DNA from: Cupriavidus nantongensis
Lineage (GTDB): Bacteria; Pseudomonadota; Gammaproteobacteria; Burkholderiales; Burkholderiaceae
Reading direction: 5' to 3'
Length of the DNA: 64,000 nt
Assembly (NCBI RefSeq): GCF_001598055.1
Contig: NZ_CP014845.1
Location: 744,001 to 808,000 of the forward strand
The notes under the pieces: generated by a model
Told to the model about the DNA's origin: nothing
Database searches by the model: none
Seen by the model: only the letters and a program-made list of their open reading frames with translations
In this document: piece by piece, positions 41,955-51,016 of the stretch
Position numbering within the stretch: position 1 is the first letter of the stretch
Layout: each line of letters begins with the position of its first letter
Made by a program: the position numbers and the translations under genes

Positions 41955-42467
41955 ATGCGCAAGACGACGACCAAACGCGGCGCCACGGCCTCGACCGCGG
42001 CTACCGTGCCCGCGCCGGGCGAAGGCAAGCGCGGCGAGAGCGGGCACCTGGGCTACCTGCTGCGCCAGGCCAGCGCGGCCAACCGGCTGCGCATGGAGCG
42101 CGCGCTGGCCGACCTGAACGTGACGCCGCCGCAGTTCGTGGTGCTGACCATGCTGGGCGCGTATCCGGGGCTGTCGGGTGCAGACCTGGCGCGGCTGGCG
42201 CTGCTGACGCCGCAGACCGTCAGCGTGATCGTCGGCAACCTGGAAAAGGCGGGCCATATCGAGCGCGCGCCGCATCCGGTGCACGGCCGCATCCAGACCA
42301 TCGCGCTGACCGCGCAGGGCAAGGTGTTGCTGGGCCAGTGCCGCGAACGCGTCATGGCCAACGAGACCCGCCTGGCGGCGGGCCTGACGGCGCAGGAAGA
42401 GCAGGTGATCCGCCGCTGGCTGGTGGCGGTGGCGGTGGAAGATGCCGCGGCTGCGGCCGAGTTGTAG
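41955..42467 (+). CDS. MarR-family transcriptional regulator
   Basis: 170 residues. Winged helix at about 58-125: LTMLGAYPGLSGADLARLALLTPQTVSVIVGNLEKAGHIER, with the wing HPVHGRIQTIALT. The basic 30-residue N-terminal tail is longer than usual. No conserved N-terminal sensor Cys of the OhrR type is visible, so the inducer is more likely a phenolic or quinone ligand than a peroxide. Confidence 0.9.
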   Translation: MRKTTTKRGATASTAATVPAPGEGKRGESGHLGYLLRQASAANRLRMERALADLNVTPPQFVVLTMLGAYPGLSGADLARLALLTPQTVSVIVGNLEKAGHIERAPHPVHGRIQTIALTAQGKVLLGQCRERVMANETRLAAGLTAQEEQVIRRWLVAVAVEDAAAAAEL

Positions 42468-42497
42468 CGGCCAGGCAGGTGGCCCTGCCGCCGGCCA

Positions 42498-44963
42498 TCA
42501 GCCGGTCGCCAGCGCGCGCTCCGGTTCCGGCCCGAACGGCGGCATGTTTTCCAGCCGCAGCGACTGCGGCACCGACAGCGAGATGCCCGCGGCGCGCAGC
42601 CGCTTGAGGATCTCGAACAGCAGGTCGCTGCGCGTGTTCGCGGCGATGCGCGGGCTGCCGACATAGCCGGTCACCGACAGCGTGATGCCGTTGGGGGCGA
42701 GCTGGCTGAACATCACCGACGGGGCCGGCACGTCAAGGATGCTTTCGTTCTCGCGGTAGACGTCGAGCAGCAGGTCGCGCAGCTGCTCGGGGTCGGTGTT
42801 GAGCGGGAAGGTGAGCTGCAGCGAGGCGACCCCCTGGGTGCTGTTGCTCATGGTGACGTTGCGCAGGTTCTGCGAGATCAGTTGCGAGTTGGGCACGATC
42901 ACGGTCGAGCGGTCGCCGAGCTGGATCTCGGTGGCGCGCACGTTGATGCGGCGGATGTCGCCCTCGACGCCGGCGATGCTGACCATGTCGCCCACCTTGA
43001 CCGGGCGCTCGGTCAGCAGGATCAGCCCGGACACGAAGTTCTTCACGATCTCCTGCAGGCCGAAGCCGATGCCGACCGACAGCGCGCTGACGATCCACGC
43101 CAGGTTGTCCCAGCGCACGCCCAGCAGCGACAGCGTCAGCAGCACCAGCAGCACGTAGCCGACATTGCTGAACAGCGTGATCAGCGACGCGCGCAGCCCG
43201 GGCTCCATGCACAGCTTGGGCAGCAGTTCCGCATCGAGCCAGCGCCGTACCGTGCGCAGCAGCCAGATGCCCACGCCCAGCGCCACCAGCGCATTGAGGA
43301 TGCGCTCGGGCATGATGTTCAGGCTGCGCAGCTTTTCGCCGCCCAGCACGGTGACCAGGCTGTCGACCAGGTCCGCCGGGGTGGTGCCGAAGCCGCCGGT
43401 CAGCAGCGCCACCACCGCCAGCAGCAGCAACAGGCTGGCGCCGATGCCGGACAGGATGGTGGCGGCCTGCTCCAGGCGCGCATCGTCGACGCCGAACAGT
43501 TGCTTGATCACCTGGCCGCTGGTGTGCTGGGTCGAGAACAGGCTTTCGAACAAGTCGCGCGTGACCTGTGTCAGCAGGTACAGGCTGCACAGCACGATGT
43601 CGAACCAGACCAGCTCATAGGTCAAAAAGCGCGCAAAGCTGATATAGCCGGCCAGCAGCGCCACCATCGACACGATCACGATCAGCGTGACGCCGGCGTG
43701 GATCATGCCCGCCAGCGTGGCGCGCGCCTCGGGCTGCTCGCCGGCGGCGGCCAGCTCGTTGCGCACGCGGTTGGCGCGCAGCAGCGCCGCGCCGATGGTC
43801 AGCACCACCACCAGCGAGACCAGCCCGCGCCCCAGCAGCGTGACCTGCACGCTGGTATCGGCAATGCGGTTGAGCTGTTCCAGCGTGCCCGCCAGCAGCA
43901 ACAGCCCGGCCAGCACCGCAGGGAACGGCTTCATCGCCCGCGCCACGGGATCGGCCAGCGCGGGCAGCCGCCAGGACGGATGGCGCGTGCACAGCAGCGC
44001 GCGCCCGAGGCCGGCGATCAGCGCGCTGGTCAGGGTCAGCTTGACCAGCCCGCCGTACAGCGTCATCAGGTCCGGCGGCAGTTCATAGTTGCGGGTGAAG
44101 GCGTTGTAGACGATCTGCACCGCCAGCCCCGTGGTGGCCACGGTCGCGATGGTGGTCGCCAGCGCCAGCGCACTGCGCCGCAGCCGCGTCGGCGGCAGCT
44201 TGTTCAGGCAGAACCAGGCCAGCGCGCGTTCGGCCAGGCGCTTGCCCAGCAGCCACACGCCCAGCGCGAGCAGCAGCAGCGCGATGGTGGCGGCGCGCTG
44301 CGACGGCTGCCACGCCAGCTGCCCCATCGGCACCACCTGGTCCATGAACGCGGCCATGCGCGCGCGGTCCTCGGCGGCGGGGCTGACCATCGGCTTCCAG
44401 AACTGCGGGTTCAGGATGCTTTCCGAGCGCAGCGCCAGCTGGTCTTTCATCTGGCTGCGCTGCAGCCGGGCAATCTGGCCGCTCAGGTTGGCGATGTTCT
44501 CCTTGCTCTCGGCCGCCTGCTTGAGCTGCGCATCGAGTTGCAGTCGCCGCGCATTCAGCTCGGCGCGCTGCCGCACCACTGCCGGGGCTTCCCTGGTGAT
44601 GCCGTCCGACGGCGGCGGGCCGAGCACGTCGAGCTGCGCCTGCAACTGGTCGCGCTGCGGCGCCAGCGCGGCACTCAGGCTATCGACGTCGGCATCGAGC
44701 TTGTGCAGGTCGTGGTCGAGCTCGTCGAGCTTGGTGGTGCCGTCGGGATCGGAGGCCTGCTGCTTGATGCGGTCCTGCTCGGTCTGCAGGCGCTTGAGTT
44801 CGGCGGTGGCTTCGGCATGCGTGAGGGCGGGGGGCTGTTGCGCCTCGGTGGCGGAGGCGGCCTCGGATGCCGGCGCCGCGATCGCGGCGGGCAGGGTGGC
44901 TGGCATCAGGTGGCATAGCGCTGCGAGCGCAAGGCCCAGTGCGAGCCGTGAAACGTTGCTCAT
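42498..44963 (-). CDS. MscS/MscK-type mechanosensitive channel with long N-terminus
   Basis: 821 residues from ATG 44963. Signal peptide, then a periplasmic coiled-coil region rich in Glu/Gln/Leu (about 45-180, DUF3772-like), roughly eleven membrane segments and a C-terminal MscS module: pore helix VGIGFGLQEIVKNFVSGLILL, then the beta domain KVGDMVSIAGVEGDIRRINV and VPNSQLISQNLRN. Opens under membrane tension to release osmolytes; large members also respond to K+. Stands alone. Confidence 0.9.
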   Translation of the reverse strand: MSNVSRLALGLALAALCHLMPATLPAAIAAPASEAASATEAQQPPALTHAEATAELKRLQTEQDRIKQQASDPDGTTKLDELDHDLHKLDADVDSLSAALAPQRDQLQAQLDVLGPPPSDGITREAPAVVRQRAELNARRLQLDAQLKQAAESKENIANLSGQIARLQRSQMKDQLALRSESILNPQFWKPMVSPAAEDRARMAAFMDQVVPMGQLAWQPSQRAATIALLLLALGVWLLGKRLAERALAWFCLNKLPPTRLRRSALALATTIATVATTGLAVQIVYNAFTRNYELPPDLMTLYGGLVKLTLTSALIAGLGRALLCTRHPSWRLPALADPVARAMKPFPAVLAGLLLLAGTLEQLNRIADTSVQVTLLGRGLVSLVVVLTIGAALLRANRVRNELAAAGEQPEARATLAGMIHAGVTLIVIVSMVALLAGYISFARFLTYELVWFDIVLCSLYLLTQVTRDLFESLFSTQHTSGQVIKQLFGVDDARLEQAATILSGIGASLLLLLAVVALLTGGFGTTPADLVDSLVTVLGGEKLRSLNIMPERILNALVALGVGIWLLRTVRRWLDAELLPKLCMEPGLRASLITLFSNVGYVLLVLLTLSLLGVRWDNLAWIVSALSVGIGFGLQEIVKNFVSGLILLTERPVKVGDMVSIAGVEGDIRRINVRATEIQLGDRSTVIVPNSQLISQNLRNVTMSNSTQGVASLQLTFPLNTDPEQLRDLLLDVYRENESILDVPAPSVMFSQLAPNGITLSVTGYVGSPRIAANTRSDLLFEILKRLRAAGISLSVPQSLRLENMPPFGPEPERALATG

Positions 44964-45345
44964 GGCGGAATCTCGTCGGATGCGGGAATGGCCGGGACGC
45001 CGGCGATGATCAGGCGAGGGGACCGCTGCTCGCTGGCGATCCTCTCGGCGCATGGTGTGGCAAGGCGCGATGCGGCCACGCAAGGGCATCGCAGCGCTTG
45101 GCCGCGGGCGGCAGGACCGATGCAACCAGCCCGGCCGCGATTCGCGAAATTATAGGAAAGCGCATCCGCCACACCGCCGCGGGTTGCGGCGCATCGGGCA
45201 CACTGTGACAAATTGATACGCATCCATGCCCGCGCCGCCGGGGCGGCCGCAGTCGGCATGCTCGCCGCCATCGCAGTAACATCACGGGCTTCGGGCGCTG
45301 CGCGGACCGCATTGCCCCAGTCACTCAACCTCTTGTGGAGAACGC
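44964..45345. other. 382-base divergent intergenic region
   Basis: Between the divergent channel and hydrolase genes. Holds the hydrolase ribosome site (GGAG 45334-45337). I see no promoter, repeat or small gene I would defend; short open frames here overlap both promoters and have no ribosome sites. Confidence 0.4.
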
Positions 45346-46014
45346 ATGGCGCTTGCGTCAGGTACCGAAAAGACCACGCTCGACGGCGACGCCGGCCCGA
45401 TTGAAATGCTGGTCGACCGACCGCAAGGCGAGCCGCGCGGCATTGCCGTGGTGGGCCATCCGCACCCCTTGCTGGGCGGCTCGGCCACGCACAAGGTGCC
45501 GCACCAGCTGGCCAAGGCGCTGGTGGCGCGCGGCTACCTGACCGTGCGGCCGAATTTCCGTGGCGTGGAGGGCTCCGGCGGCGCCCATGACCAGGGCCGC
45601 GGCGAGGCGCAGGACATGCTGGCGGTGGTCGCCCACCTGCGTCAGTCGCATCCCGGCCTGCCGCTGGCGCTGGCCGGATTCTCCTTCGGTGCCTTCGTCA
45701 TGACCCATGTCGCCGCGGCACTGGCGGCGCAGTCGGTGCCGATCCGCCACCTGGTGCTGACGGGCACCCCCTATGGCGTGGTGAAAGGGCATCGCAGCTA
45801 TGACACGCCATCCGTGCCGGCCGATTGCCTGGTGGTCCATGGCGAGCGCGACGAGCGCGCGCAACTGGCCGCGCTGTTCGACTGGGCCCGGCCGCAGGCG
45901 CTGCCGGTGGTGGTGGTGCCGGGCGCGGATCACTTCTTCACCGGCAAGCTGCCGCTGCTGGTGCGCATCGTCGGCGGCTACCTCGACCGGCCCGGGCACG
46001 GCGCCACCGTGTAA
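45346..46014 (+). CDS. Alpha/beta hydrolase
   Basis: 222 residues. Oxyanion-region GHPHPLLGGSATHKV near residue 38, nucleophile elbow GFSFG (Ser about 113), acid in VVHGERDER and the catalytic His in GADHFFTGKL (about 196). The short form with an HPHP motif belongs to the alpha/beta hydrolases annotated as dienelactone hydrolase- or YsgA-like. Substrate unknown. Confidence 0.88.
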   Translation: MALASGTEKTTLDGDAGPIEMLVDRPQGEPRGIAVVGHPHPLLGGSATHKVPHQLAKALVARGYLTVRPNFRGVEGSGGAHDQGRGEAQDMLAVVAHLRQSHPGLPLALAGFSFGAFVMTHVAAALAAQSVPIRHLVLTGTPYGVVKGHRSYDTPSVPADCLVVHGERDERAQLAALFDWARPQALPVVVVPGADHFFTGKLPLLVRIVGGYLDRPGHGATV

Positions 46015-46183
46015 AAACTTCGATCGGTGCCGCGCTTGCGCGGTGCGCCCCGGCGGGGCGGGCCCGTCGCGCGCGAGCCGCTGCGCCCAGCGGTGACCGG
46101 TTGCGAGGCATGGATGATGCTATCGATAGCAGACACGGCGCCAGCAATGGCGCAACACGCGCGTTCAGATCGGAGGGCAATCC

Positions 46184-46915
46184 ATGAAAGACTATCCACC
46201 GTCGGAAATCAGGGAAACGTGGCGCAACCGCGGCTATGGCGAGCCCGGCGATACCCGCCAGGCACACCACTGGCGCAGCGGCAATCCGGGCGGCGCCGGC
46301 TTTGGCTACGGGCAGGCGCGCTATGGCACGGAAGAGGGCGAAGCCCCGGAAGAGCAGTACCGTCCCGGCATCCCGGCGCGAACCGCATCGCGCCGGCTGC
46401 CCAAGAACTACCAGCGCACCGACGCGCGCATCCGCGACGACCTGTGCGAACGGCTGGCGCATGCCGACGACGACGTCTCGGACGTGACCGTCGACGTCGG
46501 CTCGGGCATCGTCACGCTGACCGGCACCGTGGCCGAGCGCGGCATCAAGTACCGCATTGAAGAACTGGCCGAAGACGTGCTGGGCGTCAACGAGGTGCGC
46601 AACAACCTGCAGGTGGCGCGCCGCGCGGGCGGGACGGACAACGGGCAGCAGGAAACCGGCGCCGGCGGCAGCATGCCCGGACAGCGGCGCCTGGGCCAGT
46701 CTGCCGGCTGGCGCCAGCCGGTGGGAGAGGTTGGGGCGGACGTGCTGTATATCGTCCAGTCGCGCGACGGGCGTTTCCTCGGCGCGGAGTCCGGCGAGGC
46801 CGTGCTGGTGCCGGGAATTGCCCAGGCCGGCCTGTTCGACGATCCGGATGAAGCCCGCGCCGCGGCGCAGGAGCATTGCAGCCGCGGTTACCGCATCCTG
46901 GCGACGCGGCGCTGA
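46184..46915 (+). CDS. BON-domain protein
   Basis: 243 residues with GGAGGG just before ATG 46184. N-terminal 75 residues are polar, Gly/Arg/Tyr-rich and probably disordered; a BON domain spans about 80-148 (RIRDDLCERLAHADDDVSDVTVDV, then GIVTLTGTVAERGIKYRIEELAEDVLGVNEVRNNL). No signal peptide, so cytoplasmic BON as in stress-associated proteins of this group. The C-terminal 50 residues form a small mixed domain I do not recognise. Confidence 0.85.
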   Translation: MKDYPPSEIRETWRNRGYGEPGDTRQAHHWRSGNPGGAGFGYGQARYGTEEGEAPEEQYRPGIPARTASRRLPKNYQRTDARIRDDLCERLAHADDDVSDVTVDVGSGIVTLTGTVAERGIKYRIEELAEDVLGVNEVRNNLQVARRAGGTDNGQQETGAGGSMPGQRRLGQSAGWRQPVGEVGADVLYIVQSRDGRFLGAESGEAVLVPGIAQAGLFDDPDEARAAAQEHCSRGYRILATRR

Positions 46916-46937
46916 TGGCGCTGACGTGGCGCCACGC

Positions 46938-47669
46938 TCAGGCGTTGGGCACGGCAGGCGCGCTGGCCGGATCCGGGTGGATCTGCATCACCGCGGCGCG
47001 CTTGTCCAGCAGGTGCTGGCGCAGGATCGCCGCCAGCCGCTTGCCGTCGCGGGCTTCGAGCGCGCGGATCATGTCTTCGTGGTCGTGCACCGCGCGCTCC
47101 CACTTGTCGGTCTGGTGGTTGGAGCGGAAGCGCATCGCCTTGAGCCGCCGGTTCAGCGTCAGGTAGGTCTGCAGCAGGGTCTGGTTGCGCGCCGCCGCGG
47201 CGATGCGGTCGTGGATTTCCTGGTTGCGGCTGTAGTAGCCGGGCAGGTCGTTGCGCGCATGGCAGGCCAGCATGGCGTAATGCAGCGCCTTGATCTCTGC
47301 CAGTTCCGGGGCCGTGATGCGCTCGCACGCCAGCTCGCCGGCGAAGGCTTCCAGGCCGCTCATCAGCTCGAACGCCTCCCACGCCTCGGCCTCGCTCATG
47401 CGCGAGACGCTGGCGCCGCGGTTGGGCGAGATCTCGATCAGTCCCTCGGCGGCAAGCACCTTGAGCGCCTCGCGCAGCGGCGTGCGCGAGATCCCCAGCG
47501 TTTCGCACAGTTCGCGCTCGTTCAGCTTCATGCCGGGCGCCAGCACTCCTTCGACGATGAAGTTGCGCAGGTGGTCGACCACGGTGTCGTGCAGCCGCTG
47601 GCGCACCACCCTGGGCAGGAGCGGGGCAGCGGTGCCGCCAGCGCCGCCGGTGCCGTCCGAAGCTTGCAT
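46938..47669 (-). CDS. GntR-family (FCD) transcriptional regulator
   Basis: 243 residues. HTH about 22-85 (LNERELCETLGISRTPLREALKVL), then an FCD domain with conserved histidines in NQEIHDRI, VHDHEDMI and LRQHLLDKR. Follows the MFS gene on the same strand but has its own operator-like repeat, so it probably regulates the GMC-MFS unit and itself. Confidence 0.9.
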   Translation of the reverse strand: MQASDGTGGAGGTAAPLLPRVVRQRLHDTVVDHLRNFIVEGVLAPGMKLNERELCETLGISRTPLREALKVLAAEGLIEISPNRGASVSRMSEAEAWEAFELMSGLEAFAGELACERITAPELAEIKALHYAMLACHARNDLPGYYSRNQEIHDRIAAAARNQTLLQTYLTLNRRLKAMRFRSNHQTDKWERAVHDHEDMIRALEARDGKRLAAILRQHLLDKRAAVMQIHPDPASAPAVPNA

Positions 47670-47670
47670 G

Positions 47671-47711
47671 CAATGTCCCTGTCATTAGCGTGGTGCCATT
47701 CTAAGACATTG
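47671..47711 (-). promoter_or_regulatory. GntR gene promoter with inverted repeat
   Basis: CAATGTC (47671-47677) and GACATTG (47705-47711) are perfect 7-base arms framing a minus-strand -10 TAGAAT (47703-47698), directly upstream of the GntR start. Candidate autoregulatory site. Confidence 0.5.
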
Positions 47712-47746
47712 CCGGCCTGCCGCGACGGCGCCAGCGGCCCTTGGGT

Positions 47747-49075
47747 TCAGCGCGCCGGGCCGCGCAGCGGCACGCCGCTTTCGCGCGGCGCCGCGGCGCC
47801 CGCACCCCGTCCGATCAGCGCCACCGACAGCGCCGACACCAGTCCCGCGAACGCCACGTAGGCGCAGATTTGCCACGGTTGTCCGCCGCCCGACTTGAGC
47901 AGCGCCGTGGCGATGATGGGCGTGATGCCGGAAGCGAAGATCCCCGAGAACTGGTAGACGAACGAGATCCCGGTATAGCGCACCCGGGCATCGAACAGCT
48001 CGCAGAACAGCGCCGCCTCCGGCCCGTACACCGCGGCGTAGAGGATGCCGAACGGCACCACGATCGACAGCCACAGCAGCATGGTGTTGCCGCCGCTGTT
48101 CAGCATCAGCCAGAACGCCGGGAAGGCCGACAGCGCGGTGATCAGCGAACCCCAGAAATACACCCGCGTGCGGCCGATGCGGTCGGACAGGTGGCCAAAG
48201 AACGGGATGAAGAAGCACATCGCGATCGCCGCCGCCATCACCCCGACCAGCGCCTGCGTGCGGCTGATATTGACGGTCTGGGTCAGGTAGGTAATCGAGA
48301 ACACGCCGAAGATGTTGAAGAAGACGCCGTCGATATAGCGCGCGCCCATGCCCTTGACGATATTGCCGGGGTAGCGCCGCATCATGTCGACAAAGGGAAT
48401 CTGCGTTTCGGCATTGCGCTGCTTGACCGCGGCGAATTCCGGTGTTTCCTTGACGTTGAGCCGGATATACATGCCGACGAACACCATCGCCGCCGAGATC
48501 AGGAACGCCACGCGCCAACCCCAGGCCAGGAACTGCGCATCCGTCAGCGTCAGCGACAGCAGCGCCACCACGCCCGAGGCCAGGCACAGCCCGATCGCCA
48601 GCCCGATCTGCGGCAGCGACGCGTAGAAGCCCTTGCGGTGCGCCGGCGCGTACTCGTACGCCATCAGGACCGCGCCGCCCCACTCGCCGCCCAGGCCGAT
48701 GCCCTGCAGCACGCGCAGCAGCAGCAACAGGATTGGCGCCAGGATGCCGATGCTGTCATAGGTCGGCACCAGCCCGATCAGGAAGGTCGAGACGCCCATG
48801 ATCATCAGCGTCATCACCAGCATGCTCTTGCGCCCGACCTTGTCGCCGAAGTGTCCGAAGATCACGCCGCCGAGCGGCCGCGTGACAAAGCCCACCGCGA
48901 AGGTGGTGTAGGCCAGCATGGTGGCCACCAGCGGGTCGTCGCCGGGGAAATAGAGCTTGTTGAAGACCAGGCCGGCGACCACGCCGTACAGGAAGAAGTC
49001 ATACCACTCGATGGTGGCGCCGATCACGGACGCCAGCGCGACCTTGCGGATCGCCTGTTCGTTGGGGCTAGTCAT
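47747..49075 (-). CDS. MFS transporter, metabolite:H+ symporter (MHS) type
   Basis: 442 residues, twelve membrane segments. MHS hallmarks: IGATIEWYDFFLYGV in helix 1, FGHFGDKVGRKSML in loop 2-3, LQGIGLGGEWGGAVLM in helix 4 and GHLSDRIGRTRVYF in loop 8-9. Imports a carboxylate or betaine-like metabolite with protons. Follows the GMC oxidoreductase by 124 bases. Confidence 0.92.
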   Translation of the reverse strand: MTSPNEQAIRKVALASVIGATIEWYDFFLYGVVAGLVFNKLYFPGDDPLVATMLAYTTFAVGFVTRPLGGVIFGHFGDKVGRKSMLVMTLMIMGVSTFLIGLVPTYDSIGILAPILLLLLRVLQGIGLGGEWGGAVLMAYEYAPAHRKGFYASLPQIGLAIGLCLASGVVALLSLTLTDAQFLAWGWRVAFLISAAMVFVGMYIRLNVKETPEFAAVKQRNAETQIPFVDMMRRYPGNIVKGMGARYIDGVFFNIFGVFSITYLTQTVNISRTQALVGVMAAAIAMCFFIPFFGHLSDRIGRTRVYFWGSLITALSAFPAFWLMLNSGGNTMLLWLSIVVPFGILYAAVYGPEAALFCELFDARVRYTGISFVYQFSGIFASGITPIIATALLKSGGGQPWQICAYVAFAGLVSALSVALIGRGAGAAAPRESGVPLRGPAR

Positions 49076-49199
49076 GCTTGTCTCCTCTGGTGGTGGGCGG
49101 CGTCCTCTGGAAGGAATGGTTATGGACGCCGATGCGATGCGGGGCCTGACCTGGTGGTTATCGATGCCCGGCCCCGCCGGTTTGCCGCTTCAGGTTGCT

Positions 49200-50855
49200 T
49201 CAGGCCGCGGCGGCCATCGGCGCCACCACGTCGGCGTGGTGGATCTCGCGCCGCGCGTCTTCGCGGATCAGGTCTGCGGCGCGCTCGGCCATCATCACCA
49301 CCGGCACGTTGGTGTTGCCGGAGACCAGCGTGGGCATCACCGAGCAGTCCACCACGCGCAGCCCGCCAACGCCGTGCACGCGCAGGCGCGCATCGACCAC
49401 CGCCAGCGGGTCGGCGGCCGGTCCCATCTTGGCCGTGCCTGACGGATGGAAGATGGTGGCGCCGTACTCGCGGCAGAAATGCAGGATCTCGTCGTCGCTG
49501 CGCACGGCGTCGCCGGGCCGGAATTCGCGCTTCATCAGGCCGCGCATCGGCTCGGTCTGCGCCACGCGCCGGGCGTAGCGCACCGCCGCGACGGTGCAGC
49601 GCCGGTCCAGTTCGGCCGACAGGTAGTTGGGCTGCATCGACGGCGGCTCGAACGGGTCGGTCGAGCGGATCCGCACGGTGCCGCGCGACGCCGGGCGCAG
49701 CTGGCACACGGAATAGGTGCAGCCCGAGAACGGATGCACCGAGCCGCCGGCCATGTCGGCCGACAGTGTCGAGAAATGGAACTGCGTGTCCGGCGTGGCG
49801 CTTTCCTCCGGCAGGGCGCGGCAGAACATCGCGCCCTGGTTGATGCCGATCGCCAGCGGACCCTTGCGCAGCAGCAGCCATTCCAGGCCCATGCGCGCCT
49901 TGCCGGCCAGCGTGCGCAGCTGGTCGTTGGTGGTGATGGGTCTGGCCACCTCGTAGATCAGCCGGATCTGCAGGTGGTCCTGCAGGTTTTCGCCGACGCC
50001 CGGCAGCGCATGCAGCACCGGCACGCCAAGGTCCTGCAGCAGCGGCGCCGGGCCGATGCCGGACAGCTGCAGCAGCTGCGGCGACTGCAGCGCGCCGGCG
50101 CACAGGATCACCTCGCGCCGCGCCCGCAGGATATGGGGCTGGCCATGCCGGGTGTAGCGCACGCCCACGGCGCGCTTGCCTTCGAACAGCAGGCCGGTGG
50201 TGTGCGCATCGGTCTCGACGCGCAGGTTGGCGCGCCCGCGCGCCGGGCGCAGGTAGGCCACCGCGGTGGAGCAACGCCAGCCGTTGCGCGTGGTCAGCTG
50301 GTAGTAGCCCACGCCCTCCTGGTCGCCGCCGTTGAAGTCGGTCTGGCGCGGCAGGCCCAGCGCCTGGCCGGCGGCGATGAAGGCATCGACCAGCGGATGG
50401 CGCCGGTCGATCGAGGTGGCATTGAGCGGGCCCTCGGTGCCGCGCGTCGGCCCGGCGCCCAGGTCGTTGTTCTCGAGCTTGCGGAAGTAGGGCAGGCAGT
50501 CGTCCCAGCCCCAGCCCGGGTTGCCCAGTGCTGCCCAGTGGTCATAGTCCTCGCGCTGGCCGCGCACGTAGATCAGGCCGTTGATGGCGCTGCTGCCGCC
50601 CAGCGTGCGCCCGCGCGGCCAGTAGATGCGGCGGTTCAGCATGTTGGGATCGGGATCGGTATAGAAGCCCCAGTTCACCTGCTTGTGGAACATGGTCTTG
50701 CCATAGCCGATCGGGATATGGATCCACGGGTAGCGGTCGGGCGGGCCTGCCTCGAGCAGGCACACCGAATGGCGGCCGTCTTCGCTGAGCCGGTTGGCCA
50801 GCACGCACCCGGCCGAGCCCGCGCCCACCACGATGTAGTCAACGGTTTGCGACAT
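49200..50855 (-). CDS. GMC-family oxidoreductase (choline/alcohol dehydrogenase-like)
   Basis: 551 residues. FAD-binding VVGAGSAGCVLANRLSE at 9-25, GMC signature 1 GRTLGGSSAINGLIYVRG (about 82-100), signature 2 GALQSPQLLQLSGIGP (about 254-270), and catalytic His H470 in HPSGTAKMG. Closest in look to AlkJ/BetA-type alcohol dehydrogenases. Oxidises an alcohol imported by the adjacent MFS protein; a divergent IclR gene probably controls it. Confidence 0.93.
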   Translation of the reverse strand: MSQTVDYIVVGAGSAGCVLANRLSEDGRHSVCLLEAGPPDRYPWIHIPIGYGKTMFHKQVNWGFYTDPDPNMLNRRIYWPRGRTLGGSSAINGLIYVRGQREDYDHWAALGNPGWGWDDCLPYFRKLENNDLGAGPTRGTEGPLNATSIDRRHPLVDAFIAAGQALGLPRQTDFNGGDQEGVGYYQLTTRNGWRCSTAVAYLRPARGRANLRVETDAHTTGLLFEGKRAVGVRYTRHGQPHILRARREVILCAGALQSPQLLQLSGIGPAPLLQDLGVPVLHALPGVGENLQDHLQIRLIYEVARPITTNDQLRTLAGKARMGLEWLLLRKGPLAIGINQGAMFCRALPEESATPDTQFHFSTLSADMAGGSVHPFSGCTYSVCQLRPASRGTVRIRSTDPFEPPSMQPNYLSAELDRRCTVAAVRYARRVAQTEPMRGLMKREFRPGDAVRSDDEILHFCREYGATIFHPSGTAKMGPAADPLAVVDARLRVHGVGGLRVVDCSVMPTLVSGNTNVPVVMMAERAADLIREDARREIHHADVVAPMAAAA

Positions 50856-50912
50856 CGTCGCTGTCTCCTGTTTCTGGCCGGCGGGCGCGCAGCCCGCGGC
50901 TCGGATTTATAA

Positions 50913-51016
50913 TCTGAAACGTTCTGTTCCGGATTTTATTTTCTAGTGCCGGAATGGAAAGCCCAATCGCGAGGAGACGCCGGTTGTGAAACAGAACATG
51001 ACAATGCCGTTTCAGA
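50913..51016. promoter_or_regulatory. IclR-type inverted repeats, GMC/IclR divergent region
   Basis: TCTGAAAC (50913-50920) with GTTCTGTT (50921-50928) on one side; AACAGAAC (50990-50997) and GTTTCAGA (51009-51016) on the other. Each half recurs as an exact reverse complement, the second pair lying at and just after the IclR start codon. Suggests shared, autoregulated control. Confidence 0.5.

Noticed and set aside
45213..45404. 63-codon plus-strand frame before the hydrolase gene
   Set aside because: TTG start without ribosome site, overlaps the hydrolase start and has biased composition.
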